DNA of 64,000 nucleotides from Allochromatium tepidum. Its GTDB lineage: Bacteria; Pseudomonadota; Gammaproteobacteria; Chromatiales; Chromatiaceae. The stretch lies in assembly GCF_018409545.1 (NCBI RefSeq), contig NZ_AP024563.1:540501-604500 (forward strand), written 5' to 3'. The notes beneath the pieces were generated by a model that made no database searches, was not told where the DNA came from, and saw only the letters and a list, made by a program, of their open reading frames with translations. Made by a program: the position numbers and the translations under genes. Shown here one piece after another: positions 1 to 9,491 of this stretch (within the stretch, counting starts at the first letter, position 1; the number at the start of each line of letters is the position of its first letter).

Positions 1-2218
1 AGTCGCCGCCGGTGGCGACAGCGAGGTCGGCGCCGACCTGGGCCAGGTTCATCCCCAGCGCGGCCAGTTTGTCGCGGTCGAAGACCAGGGTCGCCTGGGG
101 TTGATCGAGCTTCAGGTCGATATCGGGCGGGAAGAAGAACAACCCGCTCTGCGCGGCGCGTTCCTGTAGCTCCTTGGCCAGCTCGAGCAGTCGCTCGACA
201 TCGCCGGTCGAGGTGATAAGGAACTCGATGGGGAAATTGCTCCCGCCCGGCAGGGCAGGGGGAGTGGTCATGAAGACCTGGATGCCGGGGATCTTGGAGA
301 CCTCGGCCTGGACGTCGGGGAGCATCTGCGAGACCGTGCGGGTGCGCTCGCCCCAGGGCTCGACCACCATGCCGCTGAAGCCGTCGGCACCCACGGTGGC
401 GCCGATGGATGGCGGAAACAGCAGTTGAAAGGTCAGCTCGGTCTCCGGCACGTCCAGCATGATCCGTTCGGCGGCTTCGGCATAGACGGCATTGTGATCG
501 GTCGTCGCGTTGGCCGCCGTGTTGATGATGCCGAACAGCACGCTCTGGTCTTCGATCGGCGCCAGCTCCTTGGGCGAGAACATGAACATCGGCACGGTGC
601 ACAGACTCACCACCACCCACACCAGATAGACCGCCGGCCGGGCCTCGAGCGTGGCGCCCAGGGCGCGTCCATAGGCTGCGCGCAGGGCGTCGAAGCGCCG
701 GTTGAGCCAGCCGGTCAGACCGCGCTCTTCGTCCTGCGCGCTACGCAACAGCTTGGCCGACAGGGTCGGCGACAGCGTCAGCGCCACCACGCCGGAGATG
801 GTCACGGCGCCGGCCAGCGTGAAGGCGAATTCGCGAAACAGCGCCCCGGTCAGCCCGCCCTGCAGACCGATGGGCACATAGACCGACACCAGCGTGACCG
901 TCATCGCGATGATCGGCGACACCAGCTCGCGCGCGCCGAGCAGGGCCGCCTCGCGCGGGGTGCGTCCCTCGCGCAGATGGCGCTCGACGTTTTCGACCAC
1001 CACGATGGCATCGTCGACCACCAGACCGACCGAGAGCACGATGGCGAGCAGGGTCAGCAGGTTCAGGGTGAAGCCGAACAACTGCATCAGAAAAATGCCG
1101 CCGATCAGCGACACCGGGATGGCCAGCACCGGCACCAGCACCGAGCGCACCGACCCCAGGAACAGGAAGATCACCAGGATCACGATCAGCAGGGTGTCGA
1201 CCAGAGTGCCCGTGACCTCGTGGATGGCGTCGCTCACATAGGCGGAAGCATCATAGCCGATGCTCGCCTCCAGGCCCGCCGGCATGTCCTGCTGTAACTG
1301 GTCCAGTTCCGCGCGCACCCCGCGCATCACCTCGATGACGTTGGCATTGGGTTGCGGAAAGACGCCGGCGAAGACCGCCGTCTGCCCGGAATAGCGCACC
1401 AGGGTGTCGTAGTCCTCGGCGCCCAGCTCGACATCGGCGATGTCTTCCAGACGCACGATGGTGTCGCCCTGCCGGTAGACCACCAGGCGGCGGAAATCCT
1501 CCGCGCTGCGCAGATCGGTGTTGGCCGCCAGGGTGGTTTGCACCAGGGCGCCTTTGGTGCTGCCGATGGCGGCCAGATAGTTGTTCGCGGCCAGCGCCTC
1601 GCGCACCTGCGCCGGGCTGATGCCCAGTGCCGCCAGGCGCTCGGGCTTGAGCCAGACGCGCATCGCGAAGGTGCGCGCGCCGAAGATCTCGATGCGCTGC
1701 ACGCCCGCGACCGAGGCCAGCCGCGGCTGCACCACCCGGCTCAGATAGTCGGTGATCTGCTCCGGCGACAGGATGTCGGAGGCGAAGCTGAGATAGGCGG
1801 CGGCGAACTCCGAGTCGGCCGATTGCACGCTGATCGCCGGCACCTGGGCCTCGACGGGCAGTTCGTTGCGAACCTGATCGACCTTGGACGAGATGTCGGT
1901 CAGGGCCTTGGTCGAGTCGTAGTTGAGCTTCAGGCGGGCGGTGATGATCGAGATGCCCTGCAGGCTCTTGGACTCGATGTAGTCGATGCCCTCGGCCGCC
2001 CCGATCGCGCGTTCCAGCGGCGTGGTGATGAAGCCGCGCACCAGCTCGGCGCCGGCGCCGACATAGACGGTCGAGATCTGCACCGAGGCGTTCTCGCTGA
2101 CCGGATACTGGCGCACGCTGAGCGAATTCCAGGCGCTCAGACCGGCGATGACGATCAGCAGGTTGACCACGATGGCCAGCACCGGCCGATGGATGAACAG
2201 ATCGGTAAAGCCTTTCAC
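1..2218 (-). CDS. RND efflux transporter permease (HAE1/AcrB-like), N-terminal part
   Basis: Inner-membrane proton-driven pump of the resistance-nodulation-division superfamily; exports hydrophobic or amphiphilic compounds through a tripartite complex. About 739 of the usual ~1030 residues are visible, as the 3' end lies beyond the window. The GTG start at 2218 is followed by MKGFTDLFIHRPVLA, the usual cytoplasmic start plus first membrane helix. Near residue 400 the fourth-helix motif VVDDAIVVVENVER carries the paired Asp of the proton relay. The periplasmic porter segments lie between helices 1 and 2, as in AcrB. It follows the adaptor gene on the same strand with a 63-bp gap, so the two form an operon. 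The substrate cannot be told from sequence; no outer-membrane partner is visible. Confidence 0.93.
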   Translation of the reverse strand, partial: MKGFTDLFIHRPVLAIVVNLLIVIAGLSAWNSLSVRQYPVSENASVQISTVYVGAGAELVRGFITTPLERAIGAAEGIDYIESKSLQGISIITARLKLNYDSTKALTDISSKVDQVRNELPVEAQVPAISVQSADSEFAAAYLSFASDILSPEQITDYLSRVVQPRLASVAGVQRIEIFGARTFAMRVWLKPERLAALGISPAQVREALAANNYLAAIGSTKGALVQTTLAANTDLRSAEDFRRLVVYRQGDTIVRLEDIADVELGAEDYDTLVRYSGQTAVFAGVFPQPNANVIEVMRGVRAELDQLQQDMPAGLEASIGYDASAYVSDAIHEVTGTLVDTLLIVILVIFLFLGSVRSVLVPVLAIPVSLIGGIFLMQLFGFTLNLLTLLAIVLSVGLVVDDAIVVVENVERHLREGRTPREAALLGARELVSPIIAMTVTLVSVYVPIGLQGGLTGALFREFAFTLAGAVTISGVVALTLSPTLSAKLLRSAQDEERGLTGWLNRRFDALRAAYGRALGATLEARPAVYLVWVVVSLCTVPMFMFSPKELAPIEDQSVLFGIINTAANATTDHNAVYAEAAERIMLDVPETELTFQLLFPPSIGATVGADGFSGMVVEPWGERTRTVSQMLPDVQAEVSKIPGIQVFMTTPPALPGGSNFPIEFLITSTGDVERLLELAKELQERAAQSGLFFFPPDIDLKLDQPQATLVFDRDKLAALGMNLAQVGADLAVATGGD

Positions 2219-2281
2219 CTGGGTACGTCCTTACCCTGCCTCACAGGGATTCGTGTCCGGGTGGAAACCGGAATCTGGATA

Positions 2282-3412
2282 TCAGGAATCACTCGGGTTC
2301 GGCTCCAGACCGGCGGCCGGAGCGAGCCGATTGTCGATCACCACCGTCATGCCGGTGCGCAGCTTGAAGACCCCGCTGGTGACGACCGTCTCGCCCGCCT
2401 TCAGTCCGTCGGTCACGTCGACGAAATCGCCGCGCGCGCGTCCGAGGCGCACGAACTGCTGGCGCAGCACCGGCTCGGTCGCGCCGGTCGTGTCGTTTTT
2501 CCGCTCTTCGATCACGAACACCGAATCCCCATAGGGCGCATAGAGCACCGCCGTGGCCGGAACCGGCAGGACCGGCTGCCGATCCTGCAGCACCACCTCG
2601 ACCCTGGCGAACATCCCCGCGCGCAGTCGTTCGCCGGGATTGGCGATCTGGGCGCGCACCCGAACGCTGCGGGTGACGGCATCGACCTCCGGGCTCACGG
2701 CGATGATGGCGCCGGAGAAGGTCTCGTCCGGGGCCGCGTCGGCGCGGACACGCACGGTCATGTCGTGACGCAGGTCGCCGAGCCGTTGTTGGGGGATGGA
2801 AAAATCGACATAGATCGGATCCAGGGTTTGCAGCGAGACGATCCGATCGCCTTCCTGCAACACCTGCCCGAGATTGACCAGACGCAGTCCGAGGCGGCCG
2901 CCGAAGGGCGCGCGAACCGTCTTCTTGGCGATCAGCGCCCGCATGTTGACGACCTGGGCCTGGGTCTCTTTCGCCTTGGCCTCGGCGGCATCCAGAGCGT
3001 CCTGCGAGGACAGCTTGCGCGCATCCATGGCCCGCACGCGGGTCAGGTCGGCCTTGGCCAGGGTGGCCGCGGCTTCCGCCGAGGCCAACTGGGCCTCTTC
3101 GCTGGACGTATCCAGCCGCAGCAGGACATCGCCCGCCTTCACCGCCGCGCCGGAGGCGAAGTCGATGCGTGTCACCCGCCCGCCGACCTCGGCGCTGACC
3201 ATGACCCCCTGTACCGGCTCCAGGGTGCCGACGGCGGCGATCGATCGCTCCCAGAGCGCCTCGTCCACCGTCACCGCCGTGACCGTCTCGGGGGGGACCG
3301 CCATGGCTTCGGCGGCCCGGCCCATCGCCGAGAACTGACCGAGCTTGGCATAGACGAGGGCGCCGATGAGGAGAGAAACGGCGATGGCCGTCATGAAAAT
3401 TTTGCGTAGCAT
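2282..3412 (-). CDS. RND efflux periplasmic adaptor (membrane fusion protein)
   Basis: Periplasmic adaptor linking the downstream RND permease to an outer-membrane channel (HlyD/AcrA superfamily). The 376 residues start with a membrane anchor (about residues 5-25). The first half of a lipoyl-like barrel-sandwich follows (GGRVTRIDFASGAAVKAGD), then an alpha-hairpin rich in Ala and Glu, the second lipoyl half (VRAPFGGRLGLRLVNLGQ) and beta-barrel and membrane-proximal domains. Length and order are normal for the family. AGGA sits just before the ATG at 3412 and overlaps a stop codon of an upstream remnant, so this gene was probably once translationally coupled to something now lost. Confidence 0.92.
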   Translation of the reverse strand: MLRKIFMTAIAVSLLIGALVYAKLGQFSAMGRAAEAMAVPPETVTAVTVDEALWERSIAAVGTLEPVQGVMVSAEVGGRVTRIDFASGAAVKAGDVLLRLDTSSEEAQLASAEAAATLAKADLTRVRAMDARKLSSQDALDAAEAKAKETQAQVVNMRALIAKKTVRAPFGGRLGLRLVNLGQVLQEGDRIVSLQTLDPIYVDFSIPQQRLGDLRHDMTVRVRADAAPDETFSGAIIAVSPEVDAVTRSVRVRAQIANPGERLRAGMFARVEVVLQDRQPVLPVPATAVLYAPYGDSVFVIEERKNDTTGATEPVLRQQFVRLGRARGDFVDVTDGLKAGETVVTSGVFKLRTGMTVVIDNRLAPAAGLEPNPSDS

Positions 3413-3418
3413 GTTTTC

Positions 3419-3532
3419 CTAGGAACCGTGCCGAAGCTGCGCCAGGGCCTCAGTGTACTCGAACTGCTCGATCTGTTCCTGTACGCGACCTGCCGTCTCG
3501 GCGCCGAGCAGCCGGCTCAGGTTGCCTTGGAT
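3419..3532 (-). pseudogene. C-terminal remnant, possibly of a hybrid sensor kinase Hpt domain
   Basis: On the minus strand, a short open frame just upstream of the adaptor gene encodes about 35 residues ending LAQLRHGS before a TAG at 3421-3419. It contains RLLGAETAGRV and QIEQFEYTEALAQL, a pattern like the last helices of histidine-phosphotransfer domains at the ends of hybrid kinases. An in-frame stop precedes it and nothing related continues upstream, so it would be a decayed tail. The similarity is from memory and the stretch is short, so this is tentative. Confidence 0.3.
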
Positions 3533-3669
3533 GCTTCAATCATGGGCCAATTCCGGGGGAATCGCCAGATGCGCTCATCGTCGGGATGGACGCCGAGTGC
3601 CAACGGCCAAGCATCTTGCGTATCATGCCCGTCAGACCGACCGCCATCCAACCCAGCCGGAGACGCCAT

Positions 3670-4600
3670 ATGTCCGACCAGAAGTTCCGCCTCGTCACCC
3701 GCAGCGATTTCGACGGCCTGGTGTGCGCCGTCCTGCTCAAGCATCTGGATCTGATCGACGACATCACCTTCGTCCATCCCAAGGACATGCAGGACGGCAA
3801 GATCGCCATCAGCGGCCGCGACATCACCACCAATCTGCCCTATGTCGGGGGCGTGCATCTGGCCTTCGATCATCACCTGTCCGAGACCCTGCGCACCGGC
3901 CGGCACGACAATCACATCATCGACCCGGACGCCCCCTCGGCGGCGCGCGTGGTGTGGCGCCATTACGGCGGTCACGACGCCTTCCCGGTCGCCTGGGACG
4001 AGATGATGGCGGCGGTCGACAAGGGCGATTCGGCTCAGTTCGATCAGGAAGAAGTGCTGCACCCCACGGGTTGGGTGCTGCTGAACTTTCTGATGGACGC
4101 ACGCACCGGACTCGGGCGCTTCCGTTGAGTTCCGCATCTCCAACTACAGCCTGATGATGGATCTGATCGACTACTGCAAGAACCACGACATCGACCAGAT
4201 CCTCGCCCTGCCCGATGTCCGCGAACGGGTCGATCTGTATTTCGAGCAGGAAGAGAAGTGCAAGGAGCAGATCCGGCGCTGCGCCACCGTCCACGGTAAT
4301 CTGGTGGTGCTGGATCTGCGCGGCGAGGAGACCATCTGGGCCGGCAACCGCTTCATCATCTATGCGCTCTTTCCGCAGTGCAACATCTCGATCCATGTGC
4401 TCTGGGGCGTCAAGCAGCAGAACACGGTATTCGCCACCGGCAAATCCATCTTCGACCGCAGTTCCAAGACCAACGTCGGCGAGCTGATGCTGGAATACGG
4501 CGGCGGCGGGCATCAGGCCGCCGGCACCTGTCAGGTGGACAACGACCGCGCCGAACAGGTCTTGGGCGAGTTGATCGCACGGATCGAGGCCGACGGCTGA
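3670..4600 (+). pseudogene. DHH/DHHA1-family phosphoesterase, one frameshift
   Basis: Cytosolic metal-dependent phosphoesterase of the DHH superfamily (relatives are NrnA-type nanoRNases and exopolyphosphatase-like enzymes). The N-terminal frame from ATG 3670 shows the metal motifs SDFDGLVCAVLL (residues 12-23) and FDHHLSE (DHH at 67-69). It stops at TGA 4126-4128. The next frame carries on at once with EFRISNYSLMMDL and ends with the DHHA1 signature GGGGHQAAGTC near residue 277. Removing one T from CGTTGAG (about 4124-4127) gives a continuous protein of about 309 residues, normal for the family. Either a sequencing error or a real mutation. It ends just before nadE on the same strand. The substrate is not assignable. 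Confidence 0.8.
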
Positions 4601-4748
4601 GGATGAGCGCATGACCGTTGCTTCGGTCGACGACGGACAACCCACACTGGAACAACGGCTGTCTCGCTATGACTCGGCCCGTCATGGCGGTGAAGTCATG
4701 GCCGAGGCCCAATTCACCGATCCCACCGCACTCCACGGAGCCGCGAAC

Positions 4749-6359
4749 GTGTCCTGTCGTATCGAAATCCTGCAAATGAACCCTTTGGTCGGCGACGTGG
4801 CCGGCAATGCCGAGCGTCTGATCGCGGCAGCTCAGCGCGCGCGCGAGCAGGGCGTCGATCTGCTGGTCTGCCCCGAGCTGGCCCTGACCGGCTATCCGCC
4901 CGAGGATCTGCTGCTGCGCCCCGAGTTCATCGCGCGAGTCGAGACGGCGCTGGAGCGTCTCCAGTCGGAGATACAGGGCATCACCCTGGTACTCGGCTAC
5001 CCGCGCGCCTCGGTCGGCGGGCTGTTCAACGTCGCCGGTGTGATCCGCGACGGCGCCCTGTTCGCCGAGTACGCCAAACAGCATCTGCCCAACTACAGCG
5101 TCTTCGACGAAAAACGCTACTTCCAGCCCGGCACGGGTGCCACCGTCTTCGAGCACTGCGGACTGCGTTTCGGTCTGAGCGTCTGCGAGGACATCTGGTG
5201 GGAGGAGCCGACCCGCGAGTCCGCCGAGGCCGGTGCCCAGGTGCTGCTCAATCTCAACGCCTCGCCCTTCCACGGCGGCAAGATCGCCGAGCGCGAAGCG
5301 CTGGTAGCGCGTCGCGCGCGCGCCCATGGCCTGACCATCCTCTATGCCAATCTGGTCGGCGGTCAGGACGAACTGGTGTTCGATGGGGCCTCCTTCGTCG
5401 TCGATCCCGATGGCCGGATCACGCACCGCGCGAGCGTGTTCACCGAAACGACGCTCGTCCTCAAGCTCGATGCCGATGGGGTACCCGTCACGGCGGGGGC
5501 CGAACCTCTCACCGACTGGCCCGGCGAGGAGGAGACGATCTACGAGGCGCTGGTGCTGGGCGTGCGCGACTATGTGCGCAAGAACGGCTTCGAGGGTGCG
5601 GTACTTGGACTGTCCGGCGGCATCGATTCGGCCCTGACGCTGGCGATCGCCGTGGATGCACTCGGCGCCGAGCGGGTGGAGGCCGTGCTCATGCCCTCGC
5701 GCTACACCGCCGACATGAGCAACGAGGATGCGCTCGAACAGGCCCGCCGCCTGCGCGTGTCGAGCCGCGTCATCCCGATCGAGCCGGCCTTCCGGGCCTT
5801 TCTCGACCTGCTCGAACCCGTCTTCGCCGGCCGGCCGGCGGACGTCACCGAGGAGAACATCCAGGCGCGCTGTCGCGGCATCATCCTCATGGCCATCAGC
5901 AACAAGTCCGGGCGTATCCTGCTGACCACGGGCAACAAGAGCGAGATGGCCGTCGGCTATGCCACGCTCTATGGCGACATGGCCGGCGGTTTCGCGCCGA
6001 TCAAGGACGTGCCCAAGATGCTGGTCTACCGGCTGGCGCGCTATCGCAACGGCCGCTCGCCGGTGATCCCGGAGCGGGTGATCGAGCGCGCGCCCTCGGC
6101 CGAGCTGCGTCCCGACCAGACCGACCAGGACAGCCTGCCGCCCTATGACCTGCTCGACGCCATCCTCAAACTCTATATCGAGGACGACGAGGGCGTGGAC
6201 GCCATCGTGGCGCGCGGCTATCCGGCCGATGTGGTCAGGCGCGTGGCACGGCTGGTCGACCGCAATGAGTACAAACGCCGTCAGGCCCCGCCCGGCGTGC
6301 GTATCTCGCAACGCGCCTTCGGACGCGACCGGCGCTATCCGATCACCAGCGGTTTCTAG
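4749..6359 (+). CDS. nadE: Glutamine-dependent NAD+ synthetase
   Basis: Last step of NAD biosynthesis: deamido-NAD+ is amidated with ammonia from glutamine, using ATP. The N-terminal nitrilase-like glutaminase shows the Glu-Lys-Cys triad in CPELALTGYP, YAKQHLPNYS and GLSVCEDIWW. The C-terminal synthetase has the PP-loop GLSGGIDSALTL and TTGNKSEMAVGYATLYGDM. I chose GTG 4749 because the glutaminase fold begins at once (CRIEILQMNPLVGDV) and GGAG lies 8 bases upstream. An in-frame ATG at 4611, also with a purine-rich stretch, would add 46 residues without family likeness. It follows the DHH gene closely on the same strand. Confidence 0.93.
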   Translation: MSCRIEILQMNPLVGDVAGNAERLIAAAQRAREQGVDLLVCPELALTGYPPEDLLLRPEFIARVETALERLQSEIQGITLVLGYPRASVGGLFNVAGVIRDGALFAEYAKQHLPNYSVFDEKRYFQPGTGATVFEHCGLRFGLSVCEDIWWEEPTRESAEAGAQVLLNLNASPFHGGKIAEREALVARRARAHGLTILYANLVGGQDELVFDGASFVVDPDGRITHRASVFTETTLVLKLDADGVPVTAGAEPLTDWPGEEETIYEALVLGVRDYVRKNGFEGAVLGLSGGIDSALTLAIAVDALGAERVEAVLMPSRYTADMSNEDALEQARRLRVSSRVIPIEPAFRAFLDLLEPVFAGRPADVTEENIQARCRGIILMAISNKSGRILLTTGNKSEMAVGYATLYGDMAGGFAPIKDVPKMLVYRLARYRNGRSPVIPERVIERAPSAELRPDQTDQDSLPPYDLLDAILKLYIEDDEGVDAIVARGYPADVVRRVARLVDRNEYKRRQAPPGVRISQRAFGRDRRYPITSGF

Positions 6360-6412
6360 CCGAAGCCGGGTGCCGCGCGTCCCCGGTGCTGTTCATCCCC
6401 CGGCGGTCCACT

Positions 6413-6418
6413 TATACT
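6413..6418 (+). promoter_or_regulatory. Candidate -10 element upstream of glnB
   Basis: TATACT lies 50 bases before the glnB ATG in the nadE-glnB gap and is close to the sigma70 -10 consensus. A poor -35 candidate (TGTTCA, 6390-6395) sits 17 bases upstream. No clear sigma54 site was seen. Confidence 0.35.
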
Positions 6419-6450
6419 GATCCGTGATTGATTCAGCGGATACGGCTTAA

Positions 6451-6799
<349 letters not shown>

Positions 6800-6801
<2 letters not shown>

Positions 6802-6813
6802 GCCTCGCGGCTC
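6800..6813. terminator. Weak hairpin between convergent glnB and bamD
   Basis: GAGCC-TCGC-GGCTC forms a 5-bp stem right at the glnB stop, followed by GGTCTTTCGG. It sits in the 24-base gap between convergent genes and could help termination, but the stem is short and there is no T-run. Confidence 0.25.
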
Positions 6814-6825
6814 GGTCTTTCGGCC

Positions 6826-7653
6826 TCAGTTCCGGTCGAGCTGGAGATAGTCCCAGAGCCGGCGTGCCAGATCGACCTTCTCGGGCCGGACTTCGTCGGC
6901 GATGAAGCGCCCCTGCTGGCGGTTGAGGTCGAGCACCCGTTTGGCGTCGGCCGCCAGATCCTCCTTGCCGAGCGCGCGATAGGCGTCGATCATCACTTCG
7001 AGCGCATCATCCACGGCGCTGGTGCGCTGATAGTGCTGGATGACGTGGTTGGCGCGATTGGCCGCCGCCAGATAGGCCCCTCGCTTCATGTAGTAGCGTG
7101 CGACATGGACCTCGTTCATGGCCAGGTTGCTGCGTAGATAGATCATGCGCTGGCGCGCGTCCTCGGCGTACTTGCTGTTCGGGAAGCGCTCGACCAGGAT
7201 CGCGAAGTCCTTGAAGGCGTCGAGCGCCGAGCCCGGATCGCGCTGTGAGGCGTCGGTCGGGATGAAGCGGTCGAGGAAGCCGATACTGCGGTTGTAGTTG
7301 ACGATACCCTTCAGATAGTAGGCATAGTCGACATAGGGATTCTGGGGATAGAGCTTGATGAAGCGGTCGGCCGCCGCGAGCGCCTCCTCGGGTTCGTCGG
7401 CCCGATAATGGGCATAGGCGACATCGAGTTGCGCCTGCATGGCATAGCGCCCGAAGGGATAGCGGGCCTCGAGCTTCTGATAGAGTTCGATGGCGCGCTT
7501 GTAGGAGCCCGAGTCGAGCTGGGAGGCGGCCTCTGAATAGAGCTTGGCGGCGCTCCACCCCTCGGTTTCATCGATCTCCTTGCCGAAGATCCCGCATCCG
7601 GTGAGCGTCACGGCGAGCAGGAGCGCGGTCAATCGTGTTAACGTTCGTGACAT
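6826..7653 (-). CDS. bamD: Outer membrane assembly lipoprotein BamD
   Basis: Essential lipoprotein of the BAM complex that folds beta-barrel proteins into the outer membrane. From ATG 7653 the protein opens with a lipoprotein signal peptide whose lipobox is LTGCG, then TPR-like repeats: GSYKRAIELYQKLEARYPFG, then the EALAAADRFIKLYP block and the FAILVERFPNSKYAEDA block. Its 275 residues are close to the usual length. An upstream in-frame start is unlikely because the signal peptide must be N-terminal. It is divergent from rluD across a 112-bp shared promoter region, a common arrangement in gammaproteobacteria. Confidence 0.95.
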   Translation of the reverse strand: MSRTLTRLTALLLAVTLTGCGIFGKEIDETEGWSAAKLYSEAASQLDSGSYKRAIELYQKLEARYPFGRYAMQAQLDVAYAHYRADEPEEALAAADRFIKLYPQNPYVDYAYYLKGIVNYNRSIGFLDRFIPTDASQRDPGSALDAFKDFAILVERFPNSKYAEDARQRMIYLRSNLAMNEVHVARYYMKRGAYLAAANRANHVIQHYQRTSAVDDALEVMIDAYRALGKEDLAADAKRVLDLNRQQGRFIADEVRPEKVDLARRLWDYLQLDRN

Positions 7654-7765
7654 GTCGCATGAGTATCTGTTTCGAAACGCTCCCAGTATACCCGAAGCCC
7701 CGTCTTGGCGAAGGTCTGACCGTGGATCTTCGCCGCGCGCACTCGACCGGCCGGACGCTGCCTGA

Positions 7766-8746
7766 ATGAAGCCCTTTTCCACTGAAACCATCCGGCGCTC
7801 GCTCCGGGTCGAGTCCGATCTCGCCGGCGGCCGGCTCGACCGCGTGCTGGCGCAGTTGCTGCCGGAGTTCTCGCGCGGTCGGCTCCAGCAATGGATCGAG
7901 GCCGGTCAGGTGCTGGTCGACGACCGGCCGTGCCGGGGGCGCGACAAGGTCTGGGGCGGCGAGTCGATCCGCATCGAGGCCGAATTGGCCGTGATCGACG
8001 AGCACCGGCCGCAGGCGATTGCGCTCGATCCGGTCTATGAGGACGATCATCTGCTGGTGATCGATAAACCCGCCGGACTGGTCGTGCATCCGGCGGCCGG
8101 CAATCCCGACGGCACGCTCCAGAACGCGCTGCTGCACCATGCGCCCGAGCTGGCGACCCTGCCGCGCGCCGGGATCGTGCATCGGCTCGACAAGGACACC
8201 ACGGGATTGATGGTGGTCGCGCGCACACTCCAGGCGCATTGTGCGCTGGTCGAGCAGCTCCAGCGGCGGGTCGTGCATCGCGAGTATCGCGCCCTGGTGC
8301 TGGGCACTCTGATCGCGGGCGGTCGGGTCGAGGCGCCCATCGGCCGGCATCCGACCCAGCGCGTCAAGATGGCCGTGGTCGGCAACGGGCGCGAGGCCAT
8401 CACCCATTATCGTGTCCTGGAATCCTATCCGGGGCATACGCTGCTGGCCGTCGAGCTGGAGACCGGACGCACCCATCAGATTCGCGTGCACATGGCGCAC
8501 ATCCATCATCCGCTGGTCGGTGACACGACCTATGGCGCCCGACCGCGTCCGCCGCGCGGCTGTCGCCCCGAGCTGGCCGCCGCGCTCCAGAGTTTTCCGC
8601 GTCAGGCATTGCACGCCATCCGTCTGGGACTCATCCATCCGGCGACCGGCGCCGAGATGCAGTGGGAGGTGCCGATGGCCCCAGACCTCGACGCACTGTT
8701 GGAGTTGTTTCGCCGGGAGGTGGCCGATGGAGCTGATCGAGCCTGA
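7766..8746 (+). CDS. rluD: 23S rRNA pseudouridine(1911/1915/1917) synthase
   Basis: Converts three uridines in helix 69 of 23S rRNA to pseudouridine. It has an N-terminal S4 RNA-binding domain (GGRLDRVLAQLLPEFSRGRL, about residues 22-41) and the RluA-type catalytic core. The catalytic motif is GIVHRLDKDTTGLMVVART, with the Asp of HRLDKDT; ETGRTHQIRVHMAH follows. Its 326 residues match RluD. Its 3' end overlaps the next gene by 20 bases, so they are translationally coupled. Confidence 0.95.
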   Translation: MKPFSTETIRRSLRVESDLAGGRLDRVLAQLLPEFSRGRLQQWIEAGQVLVDDRPCRGRDKVWGGESIRIEAELAVIDEHRPQAIALDPVYEDDHLLVIDKPAGLVVHPAAGNPDGTLQNALLHHAPELATLPRAGIVHRLDKDTTGLMVVARTLQAHCALVEQLQRRVVHREYRALVLGTLIAGGRVEAPIGRHPTQRVKMAVVGNGREAITHYRVLESYPGHTLLAVELETGRTHQIRVHMAHIHHPLVGDTTYGARPRPPRGCRPELAAALQSFPRQALHAIRLGLIHPATGAEMQWEVPMAPDLDALLELFRREVADGADRA

Positions 8747-9491
8747 CTGGCCGGCACCGGCGTCCGTTCGTGCCTGTGCGACCACCCGTCTGGGCGGCGT
8801 CAGCCAGGGGCCGTTCGCCAGTCTCAATCTGGGCGATCATGTCGGCGACGATCCCGAGCATGTCGCGCGCAATCGCGAACTCCTGTGTTTGCATCTGGGC
8901 CTGCCCGCCGAACCGCTGTGGCTGCGTCAGGTGCATGGTCGAGACGTGGCAAGGGCCGAATGCCCAGTCGCGCCCATCCCTGAAGCCGATGCCGCGATCG
9001 CGACCACGCCCGGAGTCGTATGCGCGGTCATGACCGCCGACTGTCTGCCGTTATTGCTCTGTGACGACCGGGGAACGCGCGTCTCGGCGGTCCATGCCGG
9101 CTGGCGCGGATTGGCCGGCGGCGTGCTGGAGAGCGCGGTGGCGGCCATGGCGGTCGCGCCCGAACGATTGCTGGTCTGGATGGGTCCGGCGATCGGACCC
9201 GATGCCTTCGAGGTCGGTCCCGAGGTGTGCGCGGCTTTCATCGCCGAGCATTCCGAGACTGCCACCGCCTTTCGCCCCAGCCCAAGAACGGTTCAGGGTG
9301 AACGCCGGCTGGCCGATCTCTTCGAGCTCGCCCGGCTCAGGCTCGCGCGACTCGGTGTCGAGCGGGTCTACGGGGGAGGGGACTGCACCTTCTCTCAGCC
9401 GGGACGTTTCTTTTCCTACCGGCGCGACGGCACGACCGGCCGTCTGGCCAGCCTGATCTGGCTCGCGCCGAACGACAGCCATGGGAGCTGA
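8727..9491 (+). CDS. Laccase-domain (YfiH/PgeF) family protein
   Basis: Member of the multicopper-oxidase-like YfiH family. Various members have been reported as purine nucleoside phosphorylase, polyphenol oxidase or peptidoglycan editing factor, so the function here stays open. Family marks include LRQVHG, MTADCLPLLLCD, VHAGWRGLAGGVL, MGPAIGP and FFSYRRDG, with conserved His and Cys metal or nucleophile residues. The ATG at 8727 lies inside the rluD end and is preceded by GGGAGG (8715-8720). The 254-residue length is normal. The rluD-yfiH pairing is widely conserved. Confidence 0.92.
   Translation: MELIEPDWPAPASVRACATTRLGGVSQGPFASLNLGDHVGDDPEHVARNRELLCLHLGLPAEPLWLRQVHGRDVARAECPVAPIPEADAAIATTPGVVCAVMTADCLPLLLCDDRGTRVSAVHAGWRGLAGGVLESAVAAMAVAPERLLVWMGPAIGPDAFEVGPEVCAAFIAEHSETATAFRPSPRTVQGERRLADLFELARLRLARLGVERVYGGGDCTFSQPGRFFSYRRDGTTGRLASLIWLAPNDSHGS

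Noticed and set aside
425-3409. Long plus-strand open frames opposite the efflux genes
   Set aside because: Antisense shadows of the RND permease and adaptor; no recognisable domain or signal.
4120-4135. Programmed +1 frameshift at the DHH gene stop
   Set aside because: CGT-TGA is not the known CTT-TGA slip site and no upstream stimulatory motif was recognised; kept only as a point to check.
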